A DNA stretch of 64,000 nucleotides, taken from NCBI RefSeq assembly GCF_000447795.1, contig NZ_AUNI01000020.1, positions 124,001 through 188,000 on the forward strand. The letters run 5' to 3'. Below the pieces are notes generated by a model. The model did not search any database. It was not told the DNA's origin and saw nothing but the letters and a program-made list of their open reading frames with translations. This DNA is from Bacteriovorax sp. Seq25_V. GTDB taxonomy: Bacteria; Bdellovibrionota; Bacteriovoracia; Bacteriovoracales; Bacteriovoracaceae. Shown piece by piece: positions 7,838 through 15,495 of this stretch (positions are counted from its first letter, which is position 1; each line of letters begins with the position of its first letter). Made by a program: the position numbers and the translations under genes.

Positions 7838-8732
7838 ATTTATCATTTGAATTGAGATTACGATAAATCTTTCCACGATAATAACTAAGAGAGCCAGAAA
7901 AATCTGAATTCTCATTTATATCGCATTTTCCAACAATAAAGAATCCCTGTGAATAGATATCACTTTCTTCAAGTGGTGCAAGATAACTTGGTCCATAGAA
8001 ATCGATATCGTTAACTTCCACATGACAACCAAGTGGGTTTAAAGTAACTTTTCCCGCTGTTCCTAGAATTTGTGCTTCTTCGTAGACATAATTTTCTTTG
8101 TAGTCCCATGTTGTAAAGTCATAACTGTCGTTAAACCAACATGCAGGCCTTTGTTCTTGATTAAGACCTGCTATCAAAGTATCAAAACGACATTGCTTGG
8201 AAGGATAATCATTTACATTTGTGATTGTCACAACTTCAGTTGATGGAGTGTCAACAGAGGCATTGCCATAAATTTCCCGTGAATCTAATATCGCTCTTTC
8301 CATACGTATGCGATCATCCTTGAAAATCCTTGGTAAGCATTCTGATGTGGCAAAGTAATCGGCCTGGGCCTCTGCGGAATACTTCTTGGTTGGATATACC
8401 TTTGGCTCTCCTGCGAGGAGGTGACCAACTTCATGGCATACAGTTATAGCGAAAGCGTCGTCAGTTAAATTGTATTTTCTTGGAAACTCGCCGTGGAAAG
8501 TCATAATAACTTTATTTTTACGATACGAGACACTGGCATTGGCCACTTTACTTTCCCATTTCGTGTCAAAAGTAATTGGACCATATTTTAGTTCAATCTG
8601 TTCTTGGTAGTGTGAAAGAACTTCATCGATAACCTGATGAAAGCTTTGCTCTGTCATTGGTGAAGCAAGTGCGATTGATGAAAGGCCTAGGGCCAGTAAT
8701 GTTTGTGCGATAGTCTTGATTTTCATGAACAT
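7836..8732 (-). CDS. secreted zinc metalloprotease with a C-terminal Cys motif (paralogue 1)
   Basis: This is a 298-residue protein with a signal peptide (to about residue 24; a second Met at position 3 may be the true start). The gluzincin motif HEVGH is at 100-104, with a downstream glutamate ligand in SAEAQADYFAT (E121). After it comes QCR.DT..AG......ACWFND with Cys181 and Cys198. The same three blocks at nearly the same spacing occur in the protein at 26206-26940, so the two are paralogues. The enzyme is expected to be a Zn2+ endopeptidase in the periplasm or secreted, perhaps acting on prey or envelope proteins. The remaining 95 residues or so after the Cys motif are extra relative to the paralogue and unassigned. 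The exact peptidase family is unknown. Confidence 0.75.
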   Translation of the reverse strand: MFMKIKTIAQTLLALGLSSIALASPMTEQSFHQVIDEVLSHYQEQIELKYGPITFDTKWESKVANASVSYRKNKVIMTFHGEFPRKYNLTDDAFAITVCHEVGHLLAGEPKVYPTKKYSAEAQADYFATSECLPRIFKDDRIRMERAILDSREIYGNASVDTPSTEVVTITNVNDYPSKQCRFDTLIAGLNQEQRPACWFNDSYDFTTWDYKENYVYEEAQILGTAGKVTLNPLGCHVEVNDIDFYGPSYLAPLEESDIYSQGFFIVGKCDINENSDFSGSLSYYRGKIYRNLNSNDK

Positions 8733-8819
8733 ACTATATCTTTATTAGAAATTGGAAGCTAATGGTTTGAAATAATTACTCGCCACTCTATTCAGATGAA
8801 TAAAAAATAGATATGCCTA

Positions 8820-9773
8820 ATGGGCATGTTTAAGAAACTCATTTTCCTATTTTCAGTCATTTGTGCTGCAAGTTCCTTTGCTAGTGGAAATCTTCGTGTT
8901 CTGACCTTGAACCTCGGGGCAATTATGCCTTTTTCTTCAAGCACTGAAGCGAGAATTTCTAGTTTTTGTGAAGAGATTAAGACCAAAGATTATGATGTAA
9001 TTCTTTTACAAGAAGTGTGGATTAGCTCATATCGTGAGCTTGTTAAAAAGAAATGTGATTTTAAATATAGCCTTGATTTGGATGAACAAAGTGGACTTGA
9101 TCGCAATATTGAAAAGGGGAGGGTTAGCTCTCCTTCAATGCGTGGAATAAATTTCGTACTTTCAAATCTCTTTGGTCATCTGGGTCTTGATTCAGGTCTT
9201 TTGATTCTTAGTCGCTATAAGCTTAATTCTCCAAAGCGTTTAATCTTCTCTGAAAGTGGGGATGAGAAGTATATCTTCGATGGAGAGTCCTTTGTTTCGA
9301 AAGGAGCAATTGGTGCAACAATCAAGCATCCTAAGCTTGGTGATATCTTTATTGCGACAACTCACTTGGTTTCAGATTATATCGATCACGATTATCAGGA
9401 GCAAAAGAAACTTCAGCTGACAGAGCTGGCGGCCTGGTTCAAGGTGAATTCAAGAAGAGGTAAGTCGATTCTTGGTGGAGATTTTAATATTTCACCACCA
9501 AGTGATAAGAGAAGACGTCATCTCAACACAAGTAATCTTTGGGAAAACCTCAAGAATAACTATTTAAAAGACTTCGCGGCCCTTAATTCTGATTTTTCTG
9601 ACCTCACAACTTTCCCTGGAACTGGACAAGATGATGATGAAGGTGTCGTTGATCATATCTTTGGGCACGGAGGTATCATCCCATTAAAAGGTGAGATTAC
9701 TCTTAAAAATGGCTTCTCTGATCACTATGGCTTCGAGGCCATCTTTGGAACTCAAGACCTCAGTCTTTTCTAA
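8820..9773 (+). CDS. exported endonuclease/exonuclease/phosphatase-fold enzyme (sphingomyelinase- or DNase-like)
   Basis: This is a 317-residue protein with a signal peptide (residues 1-22). The enzyme fold is shown by LTLNLGA (Asn31), LLQEVW (Glu65), GGDFNISP (catalytic Asp and Asn), VVDHIFGH and the terminal SDHYGFEA (general-base His). LQEVW is also found in neutral sphingomyelinases, so a secreted phosphodiesterase acting on phospholipid headgroups is plausible; secreted DNase is the main alternative. Activity should need Mg2+. ATGs at 8820 and 8826 are both possible starts, with no clear Shine-Dalgarno. It is divergent from the metalloprotease, and both look like secreted degradative enzymes. 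Confidence 0.75.
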   Translation: MGMFKKLIFLFSVICAASSFASGNLRVLTLNLGAIMPFSSSTEARISSFCEEIKTKDYDVILLQEVWISSYRELVKKKCDFKYSLDLDEQSGLDRNIEKGRVSSPSMRGINFVLSNLFGHLGLDSGLLILSRYKLNSPKRLIFSESGDEKYIFDGESFVSKGAIGATIKHPKLGDIFIATTHLVSDYIDHDYQEQKKLQLTELAAWFKVNSRRGKSILGGDFNISPPSDKRRRHLNTSNLWENLKNNYLKDFAALNSDFSDLTTFPGTGQDDDEGVVDHIFGHGGIIPLKGEITLKNGFSDHYGFEAIFGTQDLSLF

Positions 9774-9840
9774 ACTGGAGCGATTAAAGTTTTTTAAATT
9801 AACACGGTTCATATAGTGGACGTGACCAAGCGCATTGTCT

Positions 9841-9846
9841 TATAAT
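9841..9846 (+). promoter_or_regulatory. candidate -10 element for proS
   Basis: A perfect TATAAT lies 34 bp before the proS ATG. The expected -35 region near 9818 has only weak similarity to consensus, so this is a tentative promoter call. Confidence 0.3.
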
Positions 9847-9879
9847 AGAGCAAATTTTTAATATATTAGAGAGAGAAAA

Positions 9880-11373
9880 ATGAAAACAGCAATTACCCCA
9901 ACGAGAGAAGAAGATTTTAATGAATGGTACCAAGAAGTTGTAAAGTCTGGAGACCTTGCTGAGAATTCTCCCGTTCGTGGATGTATGATTATAAAGCCTC
10001 ACGGCTATTCGATTTGGGAAGGAATGCAGAAGCATTTAGATGCTGAGTTCAAAAGAACTGGGCACCAAAACGTTTATTTTCCAATGCTAATTCCACTTAG
10101 CTACCTTGAGAAAGAAGCTGAGCACGTAGAGGGTTTTGCGAAAGAATGTGCGGTTGTTACTCACCGTCGTCTTGTAAAAGATGGAGATAGATTAAAACCA
10201 GATGGTGAACTTGGTGAGCCATATGTAATTCGTCCAACAAGTGAGATGGTAATTGGTGAAGCATTCGCGAAATGGGTAAACTCATACCGTGATCTTCCAA
10301 TTAAAATCAATCAGTGGGCAAACGTTATGAGATGGGAGATGAGGCCAAGAATCTTCCTACGTACATCTGAATTCCTATGGCAAGAAGGACACACAGTACA
10401 CGCTACTGCAGAAGAGGCAGTCCAGGAAACTTTAACAATGCTTGAAGTTTATCGCTCATTCTTTGAAGATGTACTTGCTATTCCTGTAATGCCTGGTCAA
10501 AAAACTGAATCAGAAAAATTTCCTGGTGCAGATAGCACTTATACAATCGAAGCGATGATGCAAGATGGGAAGGCGCTTCAGGGTGGAACTTCTCACTTTC
10601 TTGGACAGAACTTTGCTAAGGCTCAAGGAATTAAATTCGCAGATAAAGATCTTAGTGAAAAATATGCTTTCACAACTTCATGGGGAGTTTCGACTCGTAT
10701 GATTGGTGGTCTTATCATGACTCACTCTGATGATGATGGACTTGTGCTTCCTCCAAAAATTGCAGCAGTTCATGTAAAACTACTTCCAATTTACAAGAAA
10801 GAAGCTGAGAGAGAAGAAGTTCTTGCTTATGTAAATGACTTAATGGCAGAAGTTTCAAAAGTTGACTTTAATGGTGGAAAAGTTTCTGTTGAAGTTGATG
10901 ATCGTGATATTCGTGGAGGTGAGAAGTACTGGAGTAATGTGAAGAAAGGTTACCCAATCATTCTTGAAATCGGTCCACGTGATGTTAAAAATGGTAAAGT
11001 ATTTATGACAAGAAGAGATCTTGGAACTGGTGCTAAATCAGGAATTGCAAAAGATGATTTTATCTCTTCTGTAGCTTCGATGCTTGAGGAAGCTCAGGCG
11101 AATCTTTACACGAGAGCAAAAGAGAAGAGAGACGCGAATATTGTTGAAATCAGTTCAAAAGACCAATTTGAAGAAGTATTTTCAAGAAAAGAATTCCCAA
11201 ATAAAATGGGATTTGCTTATATCGCAGACAATGAAGAATCGCGAAATATTCTTAGTGAGAAGCAAATGAGCTTCCGTTGTATGCCTTTAACTGAGCAAGA
11301 GGTTGAAGGTAAGACTTGTATCTTTACGGGTGAACCTGTTAAGAGAAGAGTTATCATCGCAAAAAGTTACTAA
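9880..11373 (+). CDS. proS: prolyl-tRNA synthetase, archaeal/eukaryotic-type
   Basis: This is a 497-residue class II aminoacyl-tRNA synthetase that charges tRNA-Pro with proline. Motif 2 lies in the NVMRWEMRPRIFLRTSEFLWQ region, and the catalytic core starts early (SPVRGCMIIKPHGYSIWEG). There is no bacterial editing (INS) domain between motifs 2 and 3. The C-terminal extension ends in a terminal tyrosine (IIAKSY), a feature of the archaeal-type enzyme. This short form occurs in a minority of bacteria. An AGAGAGA run precedes the ATG, and a strong terminator follows. Confidence 0.95.
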   Translation: MKTAITPTREEDFNEWYQEVVKSGDLAENSPVRGCMIIKPHGYSIWEGMQKHLDAEFKRTGHQNVYFPMLIPLSYLEKEAEHVEGFAKECAVVTHRRLVKDGDRLKPDGELGEPYVIRPTSEMVIGEAFAKWVNSYRDLPIKINQWANVMRWEMRPRIFLRTSEFLWQEGHTVHATAEEAVQETLTMLEVYRSFFEDVLAIPVMPGQKTESEKFPGADSTYTIEAMMQDGKALQGGTSHFLGQNFAKAQGIKFADKDLSEKYAFTTSWGVSTRMIGGLIMTHSDDDGLVLPPKIAAVHVKLLPIYKKEAEREEVLAYVNDLMAEVSKVDFNGGKVSVEVDDRDIRGGEKYWSNVKKGYPIILEIGPRDVKNGKVFMTRRDLGTGAKSGIAKDDFISSVASMLEEAQANLYTRAKEKRDANIVEISSKDQFEEVFSRKEFPNKMGFAYIADNEESRNILSEKQMSFRCMPLTEQEVEGKTCIFTGEPVKRRVIIAKSY

Positions 11374-11388
11374 TCTTCTAATAATATA

Positions 11389-11417
11389 GCCCTACTTAAA
11401 TAGTAGGGCTTTTTTTT
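11389..11417 (+). terminator. intrinsic terminator after proS
   Basis: The 8-bp stem GCCCTACT (11389-11396) and AGTAGGGC (11402-11409) has a 5-nt loop and is followed by eight T residues. Confidence 0.92.
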
Positions 11418-11456
11418 CTATCTTTATTGAGTCTCTAAAATTGCTATTATTTATTT

Positions 11457-11750
11457 ATGAAAGCAATAATCTTGTTTATAACTCCATTTTTTCTATGTTC
11501 AGCTTCAACTCTAAGAATCAAGGCAAAGAATTTTGATTGTAAGACTAACGAGCTAGGACAATTATTTGTTTCTGAAAATAAGAAGTTAGTCTATCAACTA
11601 GAGGTACCTCTTGACGGGAGTGCTGCTTTTAATCTTCCTAAAGGTCAGTATGATATCTCCTACATTACGAAGTCTGGTTGTAGTGCGACACTAAATCATA
11701 CTCATCAAGCAAATAAGGACTCAGATATTACAATTGAGGTTAAGCAATGA
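11457..11750 (+). CDS. small exported protein of unknown function
   Basis: This is a 97-residue protein with a signal peptide (about residues 1-16). The mature part has two cysteines and alternating polar and hydrophobic residues, with a GQYDISY element reminiscent of a small beta-sandwich such as a transthyretin-like or Ig-like domain. That is only an impression. The stop overlaps the next start (ATGA, 4 bp), so the two exported proteins are translationally coupled and may work together. The family is not recognised. Confidence 0.6.
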   Translation: MKAIILFITPFFLCSASTLRIKAKNFDCKTNELGQLFVSENKKLVYQLEVPLDGSAAFNLPKGQYDISYITKSGCSATLNHTHQANKDSDITIEVKQ

Positions 11751-12688
11751 AATTCTTTTTCGTAACATTATTTGGAATGATGGCCACGGCCTCAATGCTG
11801 GCACCACAGCCAGGTATGCGAGATATGGAAGGTGCCAGATGTATGGCGCTGCTCCCTCAGTGTATGGGAGATACAAGTGCGACAAGGCCAAGTGATTACT
11901 GTGTTCAATGTCAGTACCTTGATCGTGGAATATATCCAAGTGTAGCGACACCAATGCCATCTTACTATCCTTGGTGGTATGGGTATGGGATGTACCAATA
12001 TCCAAGTTACTACTCGTATCCGGGTGTATGGAATAATGGTGGACTTTCAAATCATTACTATCCTGGGCCTGGTAATATGGCCGCAGGAAAGCCAAATATT
12101 TATTTTCATGGTCTAGAGAACGGACAAGAATTTGACTTTAAAATTTCTTATAAAGAAAAGGCGAATGAACTTTCGACTTCTCCAATTCATTCAAAGAATG
12201 GATGGAGTATTAAGAAGTCAAAAGATGGACTAGTTGTTGATGGGACAAACTATAACTACCTTTATTATGATTACAAACTCGACTCAAATAAACTGCAAAG
12301 TGAAGCAGGTTTTTGCGGTGATGAGAAATCTGTGTATAAGAAGATGGTTTCTGTTTTAAATACAATGAAATTTAAAAAAGCAGAAGTCGATGATTTTGAA
12401 AATTACTGGGCCTTTAAAATTCCTAAAGGGGAGTATTGCGTGTTCCCTCAGGAGCATCAGGAGCTTAATGAAATTGCTGCTTGGCAAAGCTCAATACAAC
12501 CACAATTTTATAAAAGAGTTTTATTTGCACTAATTCCGAAAGATCAGATTTTAGCTAAGAAGGGAGCTAATTTCACAAAAATCCCTGAAAGTGATTGGAA
12601 TCCGATGAGGGGAATTTATCGTAACGTTGCACAGGCCGATTCGAAGTTTCAAATACATGAGTGGGGAGTAGCCTTCTTAACTAAGTAA
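11747..12688 (+). CDS. exported Tyr/Pro/Trp-rich protein of unknown function
   Basis: This is a 313-residue protein with a signal peptide (about residues 1-17). Residues 30-55 hold a group of four cysteines. Residues 65-105 form a low-complexity segment very rich in Tyr, Pro, Gly and Trp, like an adhesive or aromatic linker. The rest is a globular-looking domain with several Trp and Tyr residues. The protein is probably envelope-associated. Its start overlaps the stop of the small exported protein before it. I recognise no family. Confidence 0.6.
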   Translation: MKFFFVTLFGMMATASMLAPQPGMRDMEGARCMALLPQCMGDTSATRPSDYCVQCQYLDRGIYPSVATPMPSYYPWWYGYGMYQYPSYYSYPGVWNNGGLSNHYYPGPGNMAAGKPNIYFHGLENGQEFDFKISYKEKANELSTSPIHSKNGWSIKKSKDGLVVDGTNYNYLYYDYKLDSNKLQSEAGFCGDEKSVYKKMVSVLNTMKFKKAEVDDFENYWAFKIPKGEYCVFPQEHQELNEIAAWQSSIQPQFYKRVLFALIPKDQILAKKGANFTKIPESDWNPMRGIYRNVAQADSKFQIHEWGVAFLTK

Positions 12689-12703
12689 TGATAGTTTATT
12701 GCT

Positions 12704-13042
12704 ATGAATATTACAGTTTTAGATTATCACGTTCATCTCTACTACGATGAAAACTCAATAGAATTTGCAAAAGATCTCGCTCATAGATGCAAGGAAAAGT
12801 TTCCAATTGAAATTTGGCACTTCCATGAAAAATTTGTGGGCCCTCACCCAATGTGGAGTGTGCAATTAAGTGTTCAGACTGCCGACTTTGGTCGTGTGTT
12901 TGAATGGATCACTCTTAATCATAAGCATCTTATTGTCTTCACCCACCCAAATACAGGAGATGATCTTCTTGATCATACTGATCATGCAATTTGGCTCGGT
13001 AAATCACTTGATTTAAATATCGACATCTTTAAGAAGGCCTAG
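12704..13042 (+). CDS. DOPA 4,5-dioxygenase-family protein
   Basis: This is a 112-residue cytoplasmic protein with the histidine pattern of the bacterial and fungal DOPA-dioxygenase-like family: YHVHLYYD near the N-terminus (His9, His11), WHFHEKFVGPHP (His39, His41, His48), and FTHPNTGDDLLDHTDHAIWLG (His81, His91, His94). Characterised members open the ring of DOPA or similar catechols using Fe2+. Many bacterial homologues have no known substrate. The length matches the family. It precedes a DUF938 methyltransferase by 2 bp, suggesting one operon. Confidence 0.8.
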   Translation: MNITVLDYHVHLYYDENSIEFAKDLAHRCKEKFPIEIWHFHEKFVGPHPMWSVQLSVQTADFGRVFEWITLNHKHLIVFTHPNTGDDLLDHTDHAIWLGKSLDLNIDIFKKA

Positions 13043-13044
13043 TA

Positions 13045-13641
13045 ATGGAAAAAATGATAAGCGAAGCTTGTGAGCGAAATAAAGGACCAATCCTTGAGAA
13101 GCTCAAAGGGGTTATCGATGGCAAGAGAGATTTGAATATTCTTGAGATCGGTAGTGGAACTGGTCAGCACGCAGCTTTCTTTGCTAGCGAACTTTCTAAT
13201 GTGTCTTGGTCTACAAGTGACCTTAAAGAAAATCATGAGCAGATTAAACTTTGGATTGAAGGAATAAAAAATATCAAGCAACCAATTCAATTTGAATCGG
13301 GGAAAGATGAATTTCCTCAAGGTGACTTTGACATTGTTTATACTGCAAATACTCTTCATATCATGTCTTGGAAAAATGTTAAGACACTTATTAAGCAAAT
13401 AGGAAAGGCCTTGAAAGGTGACGCCCGCGTTTGTATCTATGGCCCTTTTAATTATCATGGAAAATTTACGAGTGAGAGTAATGAAAATTTCGATGCTTGG
13501 CTGAAGGATAGAAATCCTATGAGCGGGATTAGAAGTTTCGAAGATATCTGTAATAATTTTGTGAAATATAACTTTATATTAGAAAATGATTTTGAAATGC
13601 CTGCTAATAATCGTTTCCTAGTTTTTAAAAAGTTAAAGTGA
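13045..13641 (+). CDS. SAM-dependent methyltransferase, DUF938 family
   Basis: This is a 198-residue protein that begins with the DUF938 N-terminus (SEACERNKGPILEKL, with the NKGPI core) and has the SAM-binding loop LEIGSGTGQHAAFFA (residues 33-47). A later acidic segment and IYGPFNYHGKFTSESNENFD are also typical of the family. The substrate is unknown. It is cytoplasmic. AAGG in the end of the previous gene serves as ribosome binding site, and the close spacing to both neighbours suggests an operon with the dioxygenase-like gene and xthA. Confidence 0.85.
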   Translation: MEKMISEACERNKGPILEKLKGVIDGKRDLNILEIGSGTGQHAAFFASELSNVSWSTSDLKENHEQIKLWIEGIKNIKQPIQFESGKDEFPQGDFDIVYTANTLHIMSWKNVKTLIKQIGKALKGDARVCIYGPFNYHGKFTSESNENFDAWLKDRNPMSGIRSFEDICNNFVKYNFILENDFEMPANNRFLVFKKLK

Positions 13642-13648
13642 GATAAAT

Positions 13649-14434
13649 ATGGCGAAGAAAATAAAAATTGCATCATGGAACGTCGCTGGTCTTAGGGCCT
13701 GTGAAAAAAAAGGTTATCACGATTGGGTTAGAGATTTTGATGCCGACATTATTTGTCTACAGGAAACCAAAGCATTACCTGAACAATTAAATGACTCCCT
13801 GGTTAATCCCGTAAATCATGAAGCAATCTACGCACCGGCCGAAAAGAAAGGCTATTCGGGGGTTTCTACGTGGGTTAGAAAAGGAATTGAGCATAAGCAT
13901 ACTATTGGTCTTGGTATTGAGAAGTTTGACTGTGAAGGAAGGACTATCATTACTGAGTTTTCAAACTTCATACTTATCAATTGCTACTTTCCAAATGGCC
14001 AACGCGACCACGGACGTGTTCCTTATAAATTAGAATTTAGCCGTGAAGTTGCGAAGAAGGCCTTAACACTCAAAAAGAAAACTAAGAAAGAAGTTATTAT
14101 TACTGGTGATTATAATACGGCTCACCATGAAATTGATCTTGCAAATCCAAAAACAAATACTAAGTCTACAGGATTTCTTCCAATTGAGAGAGAGTGGATG
14201 GATGAGTTTAAAGGCCAGGGCTTTACAGATATTTTTAGAGAGTTCACTCCAGATGAAAATGGTCACTACACGTGGTGGACTTTTAGAGGTGACTGCCGAG
14301 CGAGAAATATCGGATGGCGTATTGATTACTTCTGGTCAACAAATGAACTTCTCCCAAGAGTGAAGGCCTGTGAACATCATAGCGATGTGATGGGAAGTGA
14401 TCACTGTCCAATCTCAATGATATTAGAGGTTTAA
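13649..14434 (+). CDS. xthA: exodeoxyribonuclease III / AP endonuclease
   Basis: This is a 261-residue protein with the full catalytic set of the ExoIII/APE1 family: SWNVAGLRA (Asn11), CLQETK (Glu39), NCYFPNG (Tyr111), GDYNTAHHEIDL (Asp152, Asn154), RIDYFW and GSDHCPI (Asp251, His252). It cleaves DNA at abasic sites and trims 3' blocking groups in base-excision repair in the cytoplasm. Unlike the gene at 8820-9773, it has no signal peptide. It sits last in the short run of genes from 12704 to 14434. Confidence 0.92.
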   Translation: MAKKIKIASWNVAGLRACEKKGYHDWVRDFDADIICLQETKALPEQLNDSLVNPVNHEAIYAPAEKKGYSGVSTWVRKGIEHKHTIGLGIEKFDCEGRTIITEFSNFILINCYFPNGQRDHGRVPYKLEFSREVAKKALTLKKKTKKEVIITGDYNTAHHEIDLANPKTNTKSTGFLPIEREWMDEFKGQGFTDIFREFTPDENGHYTWWTFRGDCRARNIGWRIDYFWSTNELLPRVKACEHHSDVMGSDHCPISMILEV

Positions 14435-14535
14435 GTTTTTTTAATGCTCTGTGTAAAATATTCAGGAAGTTGACTATTTAATTACTTCTTACTCAAAAAT
14501 TGTTTATAACAAAGTATACAAATTTTGAGGTCAAT

Positions 14536-15495
14536 ATGAAAAGCAGTGCTATCTTTAAGAATATTTGTAAGGACAAGTATTATCTTCTGAAGCTTTATTC
14601 AGTGGAGACCTTACTATTTTCAATAGCTATTCTTATACTTTTAAAATTTAGATCATTCGAAGCTCTCAATTTTTCAGCGGTTGACTTTTTATTGTTAATT
14701 CCAGCTGTTATTATGGGCTGGCTTGTTTCTTCATTTCTTCACAATACTTCCCACGATAATATTAAAAATCGTTTTTTAAATCTATTTGTAGGTGAGTTTT
14801 GTGGAGCATGGGTAATGTATGGCTTTAGAAATTTTATTCTGATTCATATCCTTCATCATAAATATACGGATGAAGAATTTGATCCTGTAAATCCGTCAGG
14901 TATGACATTTCTTGTTTTTGTGACTGCGCCAATGCGCTATATGATTAAAAGAGCTAAATCATTCTTAGAAGATAATTATAAATCAGAAGAAAATTATCAT
15001 AAGATTATGATTGGGCATGATATTCTTTTTCATCTGAATCTTGTTTTGAGACTTGCTTTCTGGTTTACTCTATTTGGACCAAAGCTTTTTTTACTTTTTT
15101 ATATTCCATCTGTAATTAGCAATATTGCTATTCTTGCTCATATTAATTATGTTTGCCATCAAGACCATGAAGACGGAAGTGTGGAGATTTTTAACCTTAA
15201 TCATAACCTCTATTATAAAGTTGCAAACTTCATAACGATCGGTGGCTATTATCATAAGAGTCATCACTTAAACCAAAATCTCTTTGATCCACGTGCTCTA
15301 AAAACAAAACGTTCAAAAGAGAGGTTGATTTCCAAGCAAGCACAAGGAATCTCTCTACATCAGGACTATCAATATTCAGGATCTTTAATTTCAAAGTATT
15401 TTGAAATCAATGGGATTTGGGGCGAGAGAAAGAAGAATTTTGAGAAGGCCCAGTCAAAAGATAGACTGGCCGTTGTCCATCGCTTAAGTCTATAG
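14536..15495 (+). CDS. membrane fatty-acid desaturase-family enzyme
   Basis: This is a 319-residue membrane protein with the three His boxes of the di-iron desaturase/hydroxylase superfamily: HNTSH (69-73), HILHH (104-108) and HKSHH (240-244). Hydrophobic segments flank the boxes. The frame is open from a TTG at 14500, but ATG 14536 with a GAGG upstream is preferred. It introduces a double bond or hydroxyl into an acyl chain or related lipid. It is convergent with, and overlaps by 6 bp, a cytochrome P450 gene, which is next to a glycosyltransferase gene. Carotenoid oxygenases of the same superfamily are an alternative. Confidence 0.85.
   Translation: MKSSAIFKNICKDKYYLLKLYSVETLLFSIAILILLKFRSFEALNFSAVDFLLLIPAVIMGWLVSSFLHNTSHDNIKNRFLNLFVGEFCGAWVMYGFRNFILIHILHHKYTDEEFDPVNPSGMTFLVFVTAPMRYMIKRAKSFLEDNYKSEENYHKIMIGHDILFHLNLVLRLAFWFTLFGPKLFLLFYIPSVISNIAILAHINYVCHQDHEDGSVEIFNLNHNLYYKVANFITIGGYYHKSHHLNQNLFDPRALKTKRSKERLISKQAQGISLHQDYQYSGSLISKYFEINGIWGERKKNFEKAQSKDRLAVVHRLSL

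Noticed and set aside
11457-13641. A single operon of exported proteins, dioxygenase-like protein and methyltransferase with a common pathway
   Set aside because: Spacing allows co-transcription, but the products have no evident functional link, so no shared system is claimed.
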